From positions 699,274-763,273 of the forward strand of contig UESW01004628.1 in NCBI GenBank assembly GCA_900491605.1: a stretch of 64,000 bases of DNA, read 5' to 3'. Source of the stretch: Calamus simplicifolius (taxonomy: Eukaryota > Streptophyta > Magnoliopsida > Arecales > Arecaceae). The notes below the pieces were generated by a model. The model searched no databases and was not told the origin of the DNA. It saw nothing but the letters and a program-made list of their open reading frames with translations. Of this stretch, positions 10,608 through 23,715 are shown in pieces. The translations under genes were made by a program, and so were the position numbers. The number at the start of each line of letters is the position of its first letter. Position 1 is the first letter of the stretch.

Positions 10608-13352
10608 TTGCAGGAGTGTCTTGCGGCCAAAAAAGCAAAGCAAAAGTGGTATCTCAATAGTGGCTGCTCAAGACACATGACGGGTGACAAGGATCAATTC
10701 ATCACCCTTGAAAGCAAAAGAAGAGGAGTTGTTACGTTTGGTGACAATGGCAAAGGCCAAATCATGGGGTTTGGTAAAATTCAAATAACTCCCTCTACAT
10801 ATATTGAAAATGTTTTATATGACAATGGTTTAAAACATAATCTAATTAGTATTAGTCAATTATGTGATAAAGGTTTTAAAGTATCATTTGAAGCATCTAT
10901 CTGCACTGTTTCTAATCCCATTGATAATAGCATTATTTTTACTGGAAATAGAAATGACAATGTATACTTGATTGATTTAGATAATTTGTCTACTAGTAAT
11001 CATTGCTTAGTTGCTAATAATGCTAATATGAATGAGATTGGTTTGTTATGGCATCGTAGATTAGGTCATGCAAGCACACACCTAATTTCAAAATTAATTA
11101 GAATGGATTTAGTAAAAGGTCTTCCACAACTAGACTTTGAAAATAATAAAATTTGCGATGCATGTCAATTTGGAAAGCAAACTAGAAACTCTTTCAAAAC
11201 TAAAAACATTGTTTCCACGTCTAGGCCACTTGAACTACTTCACATGGATCTATTTGGACCTACTAGAACCACTAGTCTAGGAGGAAAGAAATATGGACTT
11301 GTGATTGTAGATGATTACTCTAGATACACTTGGGTATTATTTTTAGCTCATAAAGATGAGACCTTTCTACTATTTTTAAAATTCTTCAAGAATGTCACAA
11401 ATAAGAAAAACAACACTATAGTGTCTCTTAGAAGTGATCATGGCACTGAATTTGAAAATCATTTATTTGAAAACTTTTGCATTGAAAATGACATCCATCA
11501 TAATTTTTCAGCACCTAGAACACCACAACAAAATGGAGTTGTAGAAAGAAAAAATAGAACTTTAGAAGACATGGCCCGTACCATGCTATGTGAAGGCAAC
11601 TTACCAAAATACTTTTGGGCAGAAGCTATAAATACGGCATGTTACATTCTTAATAGAGCTTTAATTAGGCCAATCATTAAGAAAACTCCTTATGAACTAT
11701 GGAACAATAGAAAACCAAACATAAGTTACTTTCATGCATTTTGTTGTAAATGTTTTATTCATAATAATGGTAAAGATAATCTAGGAAAATTTGATGCAAA
11801 ATCTGATGAAGACATTTTCTTAGGATATTCAACATCTAGTAAAGCCTATAGAGTGTTTAACAAGAGAAACTTAATTGTAGAAGAATCTATTCATGTAATT
11901 TTTTATGAATCTTTAGCATCGAGTTCAGGAAAGACTGATGATGAGGAAGATACAAACATATTAGAAAGAGACATTGAAAAATTGAATATAAATGTATCTT
12001 CAGATCATGAACAAGAAGTTAAAGATGATGATTCTCCTAGTGTTGATGTTGTTGATGCAAATTATAATGATGTAGATCTTCCTAGAGATTGGAGATATGC
12101 CTATGGTCATCCAAAAGAATTAATTATAGGTGATCCATCTCAAGGGGTAAGAACTAGATCATCAATGAGAAACATCAATAATCATCTTGCATTTGTATCT
12201 CAAATTGAACCTAAAACTATTGAAGAGGCTAAAAAAGATAATAATTGGATGTTAGCTATGCAAGAGGAATTAAATCAATTTACTAGAAATAATGTCTGGA
12301 CCTTTGTAAATAGACCTAAAGATCATTTAGTTATAGGATCAAAATGGGTATTTAGAAATAAATTGGATAAAAATGGCATAGTAATTAAAAACAAAGCTAG
12401 ATTAGTCGCAAAAGGATATAATCAAGAAGAAGGAATTGATTTTGATGAAACTTTTGCACCTGTAGCTAGATTAGAAGCAATTAGATTATTATTCGTATTT
12501 TCATGTCATATGCATATCAATTTATTTAAAATGGATGTTAAAAGTGTATTTTTAAATGGATTAATAAATGAGGAAGTTTTTGTTGAACAACCTTTGGGTT
12601 TTGAAGATCATGAATTTCCAAATCATGTTTTTAAATTACACAAAGCACTATATGGTTTGAAACAAGCACCTAGAGCTTGGTATGAAAGATTAAGTAAATT
12701 TCTGATTGAAAATGATTTTACAAGAGGAAATGTTGATAAAACACTATTTTTGAAAAGAAAAGACAAGGATTTATTAGTAGTACAAATATATGTTGATGAT
12801 ATTGTATTCGGTGCTACTAACAATCTTTTGTGTCAAGAATTTGCTAAGTTAATGCATGGTGAATTCGAAATGAGCATGATGGGAGAACTCAACTTCTTCC
12901 TAGGACTTCAAATCAAGCAAAGCAAAGAGGGGATCTTCATCAATCAAACAAAATACACAAAAGAACTTCTCAAGAAGTTTGGAATGGAGTCAATCAAACC
13001 ACTTGGAACACCTATGAGTCCTTCATGAAAATTGGACAAAGATGAAGATGGTAAGAAAGTAGATCAAAAACATTATAGAGGTATGGTCGGATCTCTGCTT
13101 TACTTAACAGCTAGTAGACTAGATATCATGTTTGCTATTTGTTTATGTGCTAGATTTTAATCTGAACATAAAGAATCTCACTTAATTGCTGTGAAAAGAA
13201 TCTTAAGATATTTAAGTGGAACAAAAAATGTAGGTTTATGGTACTCTAGAGACTCAACATTAAACTAATTACATATTCTGATTCTGACTATGCTGGATGC
13301 AAACTAGATAGAAAAAGCATAAGTGGTGCATGTCAATTTTTAGGAAGTAACT
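10608..13352 (+). pseudogene. Element A pol, part 1: protease, integrase, RT, start of RNase H
   Basis: An 806-codon frame includes the protease motif NSGCSRHMTG, where the catalytic Asp is Asn. The GAG-pre-integrase HHCC motif follows (WHRRLGHASTH, CDACQFGK). Next come the integrase DDE core ([31 protein letters not shown]) and RT (FKMDVKSVFLNG, YVDDIVFG). TGA at 13026-13028 replaces a Cys codon (SCKLDKDE in B and C). Another stop and an indel occur before B interrupts the RNase H after LGSN. The frame lacks the ATG seen in B and C at the gag-pol junction. Confidence 0.9.
13348..13352. other. Element B target-site duplication (taact), left copy
   Basis: taact repeats at 23328-23332. Removing 13353-23332 rejoins A's RNase H at ...LGSN-LISW..., confirming that B inserted into A. 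Confidence 0.93.
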
Positions 13353-14723
13353 TGTTGGTCCAGATAGCAACCCAAGAGGGGGGGGGGGTGAATTGGGTTT
13401 TTCAAAAATTTAAACTCTTTTGAAAAATAAACCCCAACGAAAATAAAACTTAGGTTCGCACAGATTAAAATAGAATATGCATAAATAGAGAGTTAAAGAA
13501 AATGAAACAATCACGGCAAACATAGAAGATTTTATAGTGGTTCGGTGTACCTACACCTACGTCCACTCCCAAGTATCTCTTGGGTCCACACTATAATCAA
13601 TCTGATTACAGCAGAGTTGTTTTGCAAGCTCACAACTCGAACTTATTTTTTTCCGGGTGCACAACGAACCCAGCTAGTTTTCAAGGCTCACCAGCACAAA
13701 ACCTTACACCTCAAGCTAATGCTTGCACAAGGCTAACAGCCTCAACTGAATCAATCACCAGATTGACCCAGCAAATAATATTTGTTTTACAAGATAAACA
13801 GCTCCTACTATGAGCAAATATACAATAATGAAATAAGAATAAAAAGATAGGAATCAAAGCCTGATTTGCAGATCTTGGTGGCTTGCTCCTTCTCTTCTTT
13901 TGAGTGGATCTTCCTTCAAGGTGCTCTTGAGACTCAGAAGATCAGAGAACTAGGGCTTGCTTCTTCCCTTGAGATTTCTTCAAAATAGAACAACAAAAGC
14001 TTGGAATCTCTCTCTTTTCTTTTGGGGAATCAGTATGATCTTTCCTTACGAGTTTTCCTTTTTTCTCTTTTGATTTTCTGATGGATTTCTAAGATTTCTC
14101 TCTATTCTTTTCTTTTTGTCTCTCTTCTTTTCGGATGCAGCAAACCCTCTTCTTATAGATCCCGATTAATCCATATATAGTTTAAAACTATCCGTTAGAA
14201 ATAAGTGTAAGAAGGATTAGAACCAAAAATAGCAATAGCCGTTGGGATTAAAAAGATAAAGATAAAGTTTAGAGTCGTTCTGACAGTTCTGGAGTCGTGT
14301 CTGACATTCTGGAGTCGGCTCTAACTTTTCTGGAGTCGGCTCTAGTTCAAAAATCCCCAAATCGCTTGAATTGGAGTCGTCTCTAACTTTTCTGGGATCA
14401 ACACAAAAATCTTCTGGAGTCGACTCTAACAGTCCGGGAGTCGACTCTAAGTCATGGCCGGAAAAACTATCGTTCTGTCTTTTCTGTTGGAGTCGGCTCT
14501 AACAGTCCCGGAGTCGACTCTAAGTCCGTGCCGTTTTCCGGAGTCGACTCTAATGTCTGAAATCTTACCTTGACATTAGATTCGAACTAGAACTTAATTT
14601 ATCTTATGATTTTGATTAATAGAACATATCATAAACTGAAAAATTAAACCAAAATCATTAGTAACTTCAAATGTTATACTCAAATAGTTTTGTTAATCAT
14701 CAAAATCAACAATTGGGTCAACA
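13353..14723 (-). repeat. Element B 3' LTR (1371 bp)
   Basis: Minus strand TGTTGACCC...GGACCAACA. Its partner is 21937-23327. The GTCGACTC motif cluster lies at 14271-14552, and a TATA-like CTATAAGA lies near 14150-14160 on the minus strand. Confidence 0.92.
14271..14552 (-). repeat. GAGTCGACTC motif cluster in element B 3' LTR
   Basis: About ten copies of GAGTCGACTC / GAGCCGACTC occur in U3. The corresponding cluster in the 5' LTR is at 22853-23156. Confidence 0.85.
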
Positions 14724-15115
14724 ATCTCCCCCTTTTTGATGATGACAAAAACTTTGAGTATATGCATTAAAAATTTATTTGAATTAAGAATTATAGACAT
14801 TAAAGCTTTAAAACTTCCTAACAGAGAATTTGATGCCAATTTTCAAAATGAATCAAAAAAGATACATGAGTCCTATTATAAACATCAATCAAGATGATTT
14901 AACTTTACGTAGGAAATTATTAAGCTCCCCCTGCATTAAATAACTCCCCCTATGTAAATAAACTGAAATCGATTGATACAAATTGATTAGAATTTATAAA
15001 TCTTAAAATTTCTCTCCCCCTTTTTGATATGCCAAAAGATTGAAATCTTATACTCCTTATATTCTTTCATTCTTATTTCTTTTATGCATATACAATTTTC
15101 TCTCCCCCTTTTTTG
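14724..15115 (-). promoter_or_regulatory. Element B polypurine-tract cluster
   Basis: The terminal tract (minus AAAAAGGGGGAGAT) abuts the 3' LTR at 14724-14738. Further copies lie near 14933, 14953, 15012 and 15102 (AGGGGGAG or AAAAAGGGGGAGAG). Duplicated polypurine tracts upstream of the 3' LTR are a Sirevirus hallmark; only the terminal one is expected to prime plus-strand synthesis. Confidence 0.8.
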
Positions 15116-15368
15116 TTATCAGCAATAAGGTGAATTATCAGAGCGGGGTTGTTGGTTCATTTAATCATAGAGATGGTAATTGAATCTCATAGACAAATTT
15201 GTAATAAAAGGATAATTGTATTTCAATGCAAGATTCATTACATGTGTCAATTCAAGTACATTCTTAGAAAAGTAACATATTCAAGTATATAATTCCTAGA
15301 TACATGCTATCAAAGCAAGAAAGCAAGAAATCCTAAGATACAACCTAGGATAAGATAGGGTATAAAAA

Positions 15369-16690
15369 TCAAACATGCTTGTAAACTATTTTCTTCAAAT
15401 GTCCAATCATTTCCATGATTTCATCTTTTTGGTCTTTCTTAAATTTTTCAAGACAAGCTTCAACTTGAGCAATAGCAATATCAAGATCTTTCTTCAACTG
15501 ACCAGTAGCATCTAAATAGACTCTTGATCCATCTGCTATTCCTTCTAGTCTTTCAAATATCTTTTGAAGCTCAGATGACATGGCATTCACTGATTTATCC
15601 AAAGTGGAAACTATCATGTCAAGCTTAGAAGATATCAATTTCATTTCACTTCTCATATCCGAATCATGCTCAGTCAGTAAGGCTCTGAGCTGATTAAGCT
15701 GCTCCTCTGAAAATCTTCCAGATACCAAGGCTGACTGATGTGGAGGTGAAGGATGAGTGCTCGGTCCAGCCTCTGAAGGTCCAGCAGTAGATGGTCCAGG
15801 GACATCCTCATCTCTGGCCTCCTCAGTTCTGGCTTCTTGTCCTTTCCTTTGCCACTGGCCATTTACTTTCCTGAATCCCATTCTATGAATAGTGGAGATG
15901 CTGTAGTAGTCAGTATATCTGAGATTCCTTTGCAGTCATTCTCCATTATCTTCACTCCATGGCTTCTGAATACTAGTGTAAGAACCATACCATATGGCAG
16001 TGTAGATCTTTTCTTTGTAGCAGCCTCTGCCATATAACCAATCATCATTCCGGCCAAATTTACTGGTTGACCAGTGATGATACAGTCCATCATAAGAATG
16101 TCTCGCTCCGAGACATACTCAAATCTTCCAATCTTAGGAAATAGGATTCTCCCACAAATATTATGAAGTAATCGAAGTTCCAGGTTGAGTTGATTTGCCA
16201 TTACCTCTTCAAAGTCAGAAACTTCTCTTCCAAGCATCCTTGATAGGGCTCCACCTCTGTCATCATGCTGACATGCAGTCAAACCAACAGTGGGCAACTC
16301 CAAAAGATTTCCTAGCGACTCTGTAGTGATTACCACTTTGGTTCCTCACAAAACTCACAAGACCTCCTCCCCTCTACATAAATCACTGTAGAATTCTTTC
16401 ACGAGGGCAGGGTAGGTCGGAACATCTAGTGAGTAAATATTTTCCCAACCCATTCTTTTATTTGACTTCCAATAGAAAAACCTTCCGATTCAAATAGGTT
16501 AAAATCTACCTTCCTTCCTGTAGTGATAACCTTTCCAGCTAACAAGTCAACGCGGGAGGATGATGGAGAAGCTTCCGGAGTGGAAGAAGAGGAGGAGAAC
16601 TGGAACAAGATTCCTTCTCGGTTCTTCGAACGGAACGTCTCCCGTGGGAACGGCCATGCCAAACATGGATCCTCGCCTTTTGGGAGCCAT
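15369..16690 (-). pseudogene. Element B extra 3' ORF (plant transposon-protein-like domain plus coiled coil)
   Basis: The start is taken at ATG 16690, because the product begins MAPKRRGS as in A and C; a basic PKRR patch resembles a nuclear localisation signal. After a Ser/Pro-rich segment comes a domain with KVDFNLFESEGFSIG, SRMLGREVSDFEEV, ELRLLHNICGRILFP and a conserved NLAGMMIGYMAEA. It resembles the Pfam 'putative plant transposon protein' family. The C-terminus (QLNQLRALLTEHDSDMRSEM to HLKKIVYKHV) is heptad-rich and likely a coiled coil. Frame breaks lie near 16600, 16400 and 15870. Function unknown. It sits where Sireviruses may carry an env-like gene, but I see no signal peptide or membrane segment. 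Confidence 0.7.
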
Positions 16691-16783
16691 TGGAGATCAA
16701 TGGAAGTTGGAATCAAGGATTTTGAAGAGTTTGAAAAGTTTGGAGTGCTTTGGAGAAGGATTTGAAAGGGATTGAAAAAGGGT

Positions 16784-16985
16784 TGAGTCGTTAGAAGTGT
16801 CGACTCGCCCTTTATTTTGACCTAGTTCCACTTAGAGTCGACTCCCGCAAAGAGGTGTCGGCTCCGAACAAAAAATCTGTCAGCGCCGAATTAGAGTCGG
16901 CTCTGCAGAAGCCGAGTCGGCTCTAATAAGCAGACAGAAAGCTCTAAAGAAAAGGTGTCGACTCCAAACTGAGGTGTCGACTCCA
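16784..16985 (-). repeat. Internal GTCGAC-type motif cluster between pol and extra ORF, element B
   Basis: About eight units of GAGTCGACTC / GTGTCGACTCC / GAGTCGGCTCT lie just upstream of the extra ORF start. This is the same motif as in U3 of this element. Confidence 0.85.
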
Positions 16986-17180
16986 CAATAGTTTCAGTAA
17001 AAAAATAAATTTCAAGGATCTGAAACTAATCAAATTAATCATCAAACTCTAGATAAGTGTTCCTAATCAATTGGGGAAACAATGAATCAAATTTCTAGAT
17101 AAATTTCCTTATTGGACATAGAGGATTTTCAAGAAATTAATGAAGTCTAGATAGTTGTTGTCCTTAAGAGTTTCAGAAAA

Positions 17181-20100
17181 TCATTCTAAAGGATCACAAA
17201 CTCCTAATTCTCCTCTAAGATAACAAAATCTTTCCTCACTCAAAGGTTTGGTAAAAATATCAGCTAATTGATCATTAGTATTAACATATTCAAGACAAAC
17301 ATCTTTGTTAGTTACATGTTCTCTAATAAGTGATGTCTAATTTCTATGTGTTTAGTTCTTGAATGTTGAATTGGATTCTTAGTTAGATTAATGGCACTAG
17401 TATTATCACATTTAATAGGAATTTTATCAAGTGTGATACCATAATCTTCAAGTTGTCGCTTAATCCAAAGGATTTGAGCACAGCAACTTCCAGCTGCAAC
17501 ATACTCTGCCTCAGCAGTGGATAATGCAACCGAATTTTGCTTCTTGCTAAACCAAGAGATTAAGTTACTTCCTAAAAGTTGGCATGCCCCACTTGTACTC
17601 TTTCTATCTAATTTACAACCAGCATAGTCAGAATCAGAATAAGCAATCAATTTTAAGGTTGAGTCTCTAGAATACCATAATCCTACATTTTTAGTTCCAT
17701 TTAAGTATCTAAAGATTCTTTTAACAGCAAATAAATGTGATTCCTTAGGATTAGATTGATATCTTGCACATAGCAAACAGAAAACATAATATCTGGCCTA
17801 CTTGCAGTTAGGTAAAGAAGTGATCCGATCATACCTCTGTAATGCTTCTGATCTACTTTCTTACCTTCTTCATCCTTGTCCAGCTTGCATGAGGGACTCA
17901 TTGGCGTACCAAGAGGTTTAGCAGATTCCATACCAAACTTCTTGAGTATTTCCTTTGTGTACTTTGTTTGGTTAATGAAAATCCCTGCTTTCTCTTGTTT
18001 GATTTGAAGTCCAAGGAAGAAGTTGAGTTCTCCCATCATGCTCATCTCGAATTCTCCCTGCATTAACTTAGCAAATTCTTGACAAAGGAGATTGTTAGTA
18101 GCACCAAATATAATGTCATCAACGTAAATTTGAATAATTAATAAATCCTTTTCTTTTCTTTTTAAAAACAAGGTTTTATCAACATTTCCTCTGAAAAATT
18201 ATTTTCAATTAAAAATTTACTTAATCTATCATACCAAGCTCTAGGTGCTTGCTTTAAACCATAAAGTGCTTTGTGTAATTTGAAAACGTGGTTTGGAAAT
18301 TCATGATCTTCAAAACCAGGAGGTTGTTCAACATAAACTTCCTCATTTATAAAACCATTTAAAAATGCACTTTTAACATCCATTTGAAATAAGTTGAAAT
18401 TCATATGACATGCAAATGCAAGTAGTAGCCTAATGGCTTCTAATCTAGCAACAGGTGCAAAAGTTTCATCAAAATCTATACCTTCTTCCTGATTATATCC
18501 TTTTGCAACTAATCTAGCCTTATTTCTAATTACCAATCCATTTTCATCCAATTTATTTCTAAAAACCCATTTAGATCCTATTATAGGGTGATTTTTAGGT
18601 CTGTCTACTAGGGTCCAAACTTGGTTCCTAGTGAATTGGTTTAACTCTTCCTGCATTGCTAACATCCAATAACTATCTTTCTCAGCTTCCTCTATAGTTT
18701 TAGGTTCTATATGAGATACAAATGCAAGATGATTATTGATATTTCTCATTGATGATCTAGTCCTTACACCTTGAGATGGATCACCTATGATTAGGTCCTT
18801 AGGATGACCATAAGCATATCTCCAATCTCTAGGTAGATCTTTATCATTATGAGCAATATCAATACCATCATCCTTAGGTGAGTCATCATCCTTAGCTTCA
18901 GGTTCTTGATCTGAAGATACATTTAATTTTTCAATACCTCTTTCAATCAAAGATGTATCTTCCTCATCATCAATTTTATCTGAACTTGATGCTAAAGACT
19001 CATCAAACACTATATGAATGGATTCTTCTACAACTAAGCTTCTCTTATTAAATACTCTATATGCCTTGCTAGATGTAGAATATCCTAGGAAAATACCTTC
19101 ATCAGACTTTGCATCAAACTTCCCAAGATTATCCTTACCATTGTTATAAATAAAACATTTACAACCAAATGCATGAAAATAACCTAAATTTGGTTTCCTA
19201 TTATGCCATAGTTCATAGGGAGTCTTCTTAAGGATAGGTCTAATCAGGGCTCTATTTAGGATGTAACATGCTGTGTTTATAGCTTCCGCCCAAAAATATT
19301 TTGGAAGTTGGCTTTCACATAGCATGGTACGGGCCATGTCTTCTAAAGTCCTATTCTTTCTTTCTACAACTCCATTTTGTTGAGGTGTCCTAGGTGCTGA
19401 AAAGTTATGATGTATGCCTTTTTCAAAACAGAATTTTTCAAATAAGTGATTTTCAAATTCAGTTCCATGATCACTTCTAATAGACACTATGGTAGTGTTT
19501 TTCTCATTTGTGACTTTCTTAACGAATTTCAGGAATATTGAGAAAGTCTCATCTTTGTGAGCCAAAAATATTACCCAAGTGAATCTAGAGTAATCATCTA
19601 CTATCACTAGACCATATTTCTTTCCTCCTAGACTTGTGGTTCTAGTAGGTCCAAAAAGGTCCATGTGTAGTAGCTCTAGTGGCCTAGTAGTTGAAACAAA
19701 TTTTTAGATTTGAAAGAAGTTCTTGTTTGTTTTCCAAATTGACATGCATCACATATTCGATTATTTTCAAAATTTAAGCTAGGAATACCTTTAACTAGAT
19801 CCATTTTTAATAGTTTAGAAATTAGGTGTGTGCTTGCATGACCTAATCTACGGTGCCATAGCCAACCAATCTCATTCATCTTAGCATTATTAGCAACTAA
19901 GCAATGATTACTTGGAGATAAATTACTCAAATCAATTAAGTACACATTGCCATAACGTTTACCAACAAGAATAATGCTGTTATCAATGGGATTAGTAACA
20001 GTGCAAACAGAAGCTTCAAAGGAAACTTTGAAACCTTTGTCACACAGTTGGCTAATACTTATCAAATTATGTTTAAGTCCATCGACATATAAAACATTAT

Positions 20101-20308
20101 CAATATGAGTAGATGGAGTAATTTGAATCTTACCAATACCCATGATATGGCCTTGACCATTATCACCAAAAGTAACTACTCCACCTCTTTTTGATTCAAG
20201 GGTGATGAATTGATCTTTGTCACCCGTCATGTGTCTTGAGCAACCACTATCCAGGTACCATTTTCTTTTCAGTCTGATGGCTGCAAGACACTCCTGCAAA
20301 ACATTCAT
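17181..20308 (-). pseudogene. Element B pol (protease, integrase, RT, RNase H)
   Basis: The ATG at 20308 overlaps the gag stop (ATGA). The order is protease with intact DSGCSRHMTG, HHCC (WHRRLGHASTH, CDACQFGK), and integrase core ([31 protein letters not shown]). RT follows ([20 protein letters not shown]), then RNase H (YSDSDYAGCKLDRKSTSGA, STAEAEYVAA). The stop is TGA 17183-17181 after CDPLE. Small indels break the frame near 19680, 18180, 17780 and 17310. The catalytic residues I checked are present, so the damage is by frameshift rather than active-site loss. Confidence 0.9.
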
Positions 20309-21876
20309 GTCTTAATTTTAGGTACCCAAGCCTTCTTGGGTCCTTCATGGTTAGATGCATTAAATATTGTTCCTTTGGGAACCCAAATCATCTTTCTCTT
20401 ATTATGTGGAGATTTACACATATAAGATTTATGTCCTTTGTTTCCACATTTAAAACAAGTAATATTTGATGATTTTTCAGCATGTATAAAAATATTTTTC
20501 AAAGATTTTTGCTTTTTAAGTGGATTATATCCCAATCCAGCTTTATCAAAGACAGCTTTTTGATTGTCCAAAATCATATTAAGTTTGATAGAGCTTAAGT
20601 AAATTTATCAACTATAGGTTTAAGTCTATCAACTTCATTTTTCAAGCTTTCATTTTCTTTTATCAAAATTCTTTTTCTAACATGCTTTTCATTTTCTAAG
20701 GATAGTTTTTGCATTTGATTTTTCAGATCTTTGTTCTTTGAACTTAAGTTTGCAAAATCATCCATTAATTCATAAAAAGCACTATGCAATTCATCGAAAG
20801 TAAAATCATCAAGAAAACTCGGACTTACCTCATCATTGTCCGCCATGAAGCATAGATTGGCCATTTCACTCTTTTCTTCCTCTTCGGAACTTGAGCTTTC
20901 CGAATCACTCCATGTGGCCATCATTGCCTTCTTTTTGAATTTTGGTGCCTTTCTTTAGTTGTGGGCATTCAGATTTAAAATGACCCGGCTTTTACATTCA
21001 AAACAAATAACTTCTTTTTCTTTGCCCTTGTCCTCATCTTTTCTTGCAAAGGGCTTTTTCTTTTCAAACTTCTTCTTCTTCATGAATTTTTAAATTTTCT
21101 TGTGATGAGTGCCATGTCCTCATCATCACTTTCATCTTCAGATTCATGAGGCTCTTCCATATATTCAGAAATCTTAAGAGCCATAGTCTTCTTCTTCTTT
21201 GACTCATCATCATCAATATGTTGCTTAATTTGAAGCTCATGAGTCATCAAGGATCCCAATAATTCTTCTAGGGGTAGGGTACTTAGATCTTTTGCCTCTT
21301 GTATTGCAGTCACTTTAGCTTCCCAAGTCCTAGGCAAAGAACGTAAAACCTTCCTCACAAGATCAGAATTATCATAAGATTTACCAAGGCTTTTTAAACC
21401 ATTAACTATATCAGTAAATCTTGTAAACATATCAGTAATAGATTCACATGCATCCATCTTAAACAATTCATACTTATGAACTAGCATGTTAATCTTGGAT
21501 TCCTTGACTTGATTTGTTCCCTCATGGGTAACCTCAAGTCTATCCCAGATTTTCTTAGCAGAAATGCAAATAGATATACGATTGAATTCATTTGCATCTA
21601 ATGAGCAGTATAAAACATTCATTGCTTTGGCATTAAGTTGTGCCAATTTTTTATCATGTTCATCCCATTTATTTTCGGTTTAGGAATCTCCATGCCATTT
21701 ACTCTAGCAGTGGGTGTGTGTGGTCCATTGACTATAATGCTCCATAGATCATAGTCAAGTGCTTGAATGAAAATTTTCATTCTAGCCTTCCAATAACCAT
21801 AGTTTAATCCATTAAACAAGGGTGGTCTATTTGTAGATTGACCTTCGGAAAAAGATGAACCAGCTTGAGTTGCCAT
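20305..21876 (-). pseudogene. Element B gag
   Basis: The ATG at 21876 gives MATQAGSSFSEGQS, then the copia Gag core (FNGLNYGYWKARM, EGTNQVKESKINML, EELLGSLMTHEL). Frame breaks: about 21650 (1-nt loss), about 21090, and about 20985 inside the first CCHC knuckle, where one A of an A-run is missing. Then an acidic segment (ATWSDSESSSSEEE) and the second knuckle CFKCGNKGHKSYMC (in 20577-20305). It ends with TGA overlapping the pol ATG. The knuckle frameshift is shared with element C. Confidence 0.87.
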
Positions 21877-21922
21877 GTGGATCTTTGACTCTTGATCGTT
21901 AGATCAAATCAAATGAGCACTA

Positions 21923-21934
21923 GCTCTGATACCA
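21923..21934 (-). promoter_or_regulatory. Primer-binding site of element B
   Basis: Minus strand TGGTATCAGAGC, two bases inside the 5' LTR edge, complementary to initiator tRNA-Met. Confidence 0.95.
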
Positions 21935-21936
21935 AT

Positions 21937-23327
21937 TGTTGGTCCAGATAGCAACCCAAGAGGGGGGAGTGAATTGGGTTTTTCAAAAATTTAAACTCTT
22001 TTGAAAAATAAACCCCAACGAAAATAAAACTTAGGTTCACACAGATTAAAATAGAATATGCACAAATAGAGAGTTAAAGAAAATAAGACAATCACGGCAA
22101 ACATAGGAGATTTTATAGTGGTTCGGTGTACCTACACCTACGTCCACTCCCAAGTATCTCTTGGGTCCATACTATAATCAATCTGATTATAGCAGAGTTG
22201 TTTTGAAAGCTCACAACTCGAACTTATTGTTTTTCCGGGTGCACAACGAACCCAGCTGGTTTTCAAGGCTCACCAGCACAAAACCTTACACCATAAGCTA
22301 ATGCTTGCATAAGGCTAACAGCCTCAACTGAATCAATCACCAGATTGACCCAGCAAATAATATTTATTTTACAAGATAAACAGCTCCTCCTATGAGCAAA
22401 TATACAATAATGAAACAAGAATAAAAAGATAGGAATCAAAGCCTGATTTGCAGATCTTGATGGCTTGCTCCTTCTCTTCTTTTGAGTGGATCTTCCTTCA
22501 AGGTGCTCTTGAGACTCAGAAGATCAAAGAACTAGGGCTTGCTTCTTCCCTTAAGATTTCTTCGAAATAGAACAACAAAAGCTTGGAATCTCTCTCTTTT
22601 CTTTTGGGGAATCAGTATGATCTTTCCTTACGAGTTTTCCCTCTTTTCTCTTTTGATTTTCTGATGGATTTCTAAGATTTCTCTCTATTCTTTTCTTTTT
22701 GTATCTCTTCTTTTTGGATGCAGCAAACCCTCTTCTTATAGATCCCGATTAATCCATAAATAGTTTAAAACTATCCGTTAGAAACAAGTGTAAGAAGGAT
22801 TAGAACCAAAAATAGCAATAGCCGTTAGGATTAAAAAGATAAAGATAAAATTTAGAGTCATTCTGACAATTCTGGAGTCGCGTCTAACATTCTGGAGTCG
22901 GCTCTAACTTTTCTAGAGTCGGCTCTAGTTCGAAAATCCCCAAATCGCTTGAACTGGAGTCATCTCTAACTTTTCTAGGGTCGACACAAAAATCTTCTGG
23001 AGTCGACTCTAACAGTCCGGGAGTCGACTCTAAGTCATGGCCGGAAAAATTATCATTCTGTCTTTTCTGTTGGAGTCAGCTCTAACAGTCCCGGAGTCGA
23101 CTCTAAGTCTGTGCTATTTTCCGGAGTCGACTCTGCGATTCCATGTGTCGACTCTAATGTCTGAAATCTTACCTTGACATTAGATTCGAACTAGAACTTA
23201 ATTTATCTTATGATTTTGATTAATAGAACATATCATAAACTGAAAAATTAAACCAAAATCATTAGTAACTTCAAATGTTATACTCAAATAGTTTTGTTAA
23301 TCATCAAAATCAATAATTGGGTCAACA
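21937..23327 (-). repeat. Element B 5' LTR (1391 bp)
   Basis: Minus strand starts TGTTGACCCAATTATTG at 23327 and ends GGACCAACA at 21937. The U3 cluster of GAGTCGACTC units lies at 22853-23156, and a TATA-like sequence near 22735-22745 precedes R/U5. Confidence 0.93.
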
Positions 23328-23332
23328 TAACT

Positions 23333-23715
23333 TAATCTCTTGGTTTAGCAAAAAGCAAAATTTGGTTGCATTATCTACTGCTGAAGCAGAATATGTTGCA
23401 GCTGGAAGTTGTTGTGCTCAAATTCTTTGGATTAAGAGACAATTTGAAGATTATGGCATAACACTTGATAAAACTCCAATTTGATGTGATAACACAAGTG
23501 CAATAAATCTAACTAAAAATCCAATTCAACATTCAAGAACAAAACATATTGAAATTAGATATCACTTTATAAGAGAACATGTAGCTAATAATGAAATTTG
23601 TCTTGATTATATTAATACTGAAGAACAATTAGCTGATATATTTACAAAACCTTTAAGTGAAGAGAGATTTTGTTATCTTAGAGGTGAATTAGGGATTTGT
23701 GACCCTTTGGAATGA
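23333..23715 (+). pseudogene. Element A pol, part 2: end of RNase H
   Basis: A's RNase H resumes directly after B's TSD (LISWFSKKQN-like, STAEAEYVAAGSCCAQILWI) and runs to CDPLE and TGA 23713-23715. One further in-frame TGA (TPI-stop-CDNTSA) interrupts it. Confidence 0.88.

Larger units (their letters stand above)
13353..23327 (-). mobile_element. Element B: Sirevirus-like Ty1/copia retrotransposon nested in A
   Basis: A 9975-bp insertion with LTRs at 21937-23327 (5') and 13353-14723 (3'). It has a tRNA-Met primer site, gag, pol, an extra ORF and repeated polypurine tracts, all on the minus strand. The LTR family (TGTTGACCCAATTG...) is the same as element C's and different from A's. The TSD is taact. 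Multiple frameshifts in gag and pol show it is inactive. Its LTRs have clearly diverged (for example a 20-odd-bp indel near 23130), so it is not recent. Confidence 0.93.

Noticed and set aside
15369..16690. Retroviral envelope gene in the Sirevirus
   Set aside because: The position fits, but I see no signal peptide, transmembrane helix or glycoprotein features. The domain looks like the plant transposon-protein family instead.
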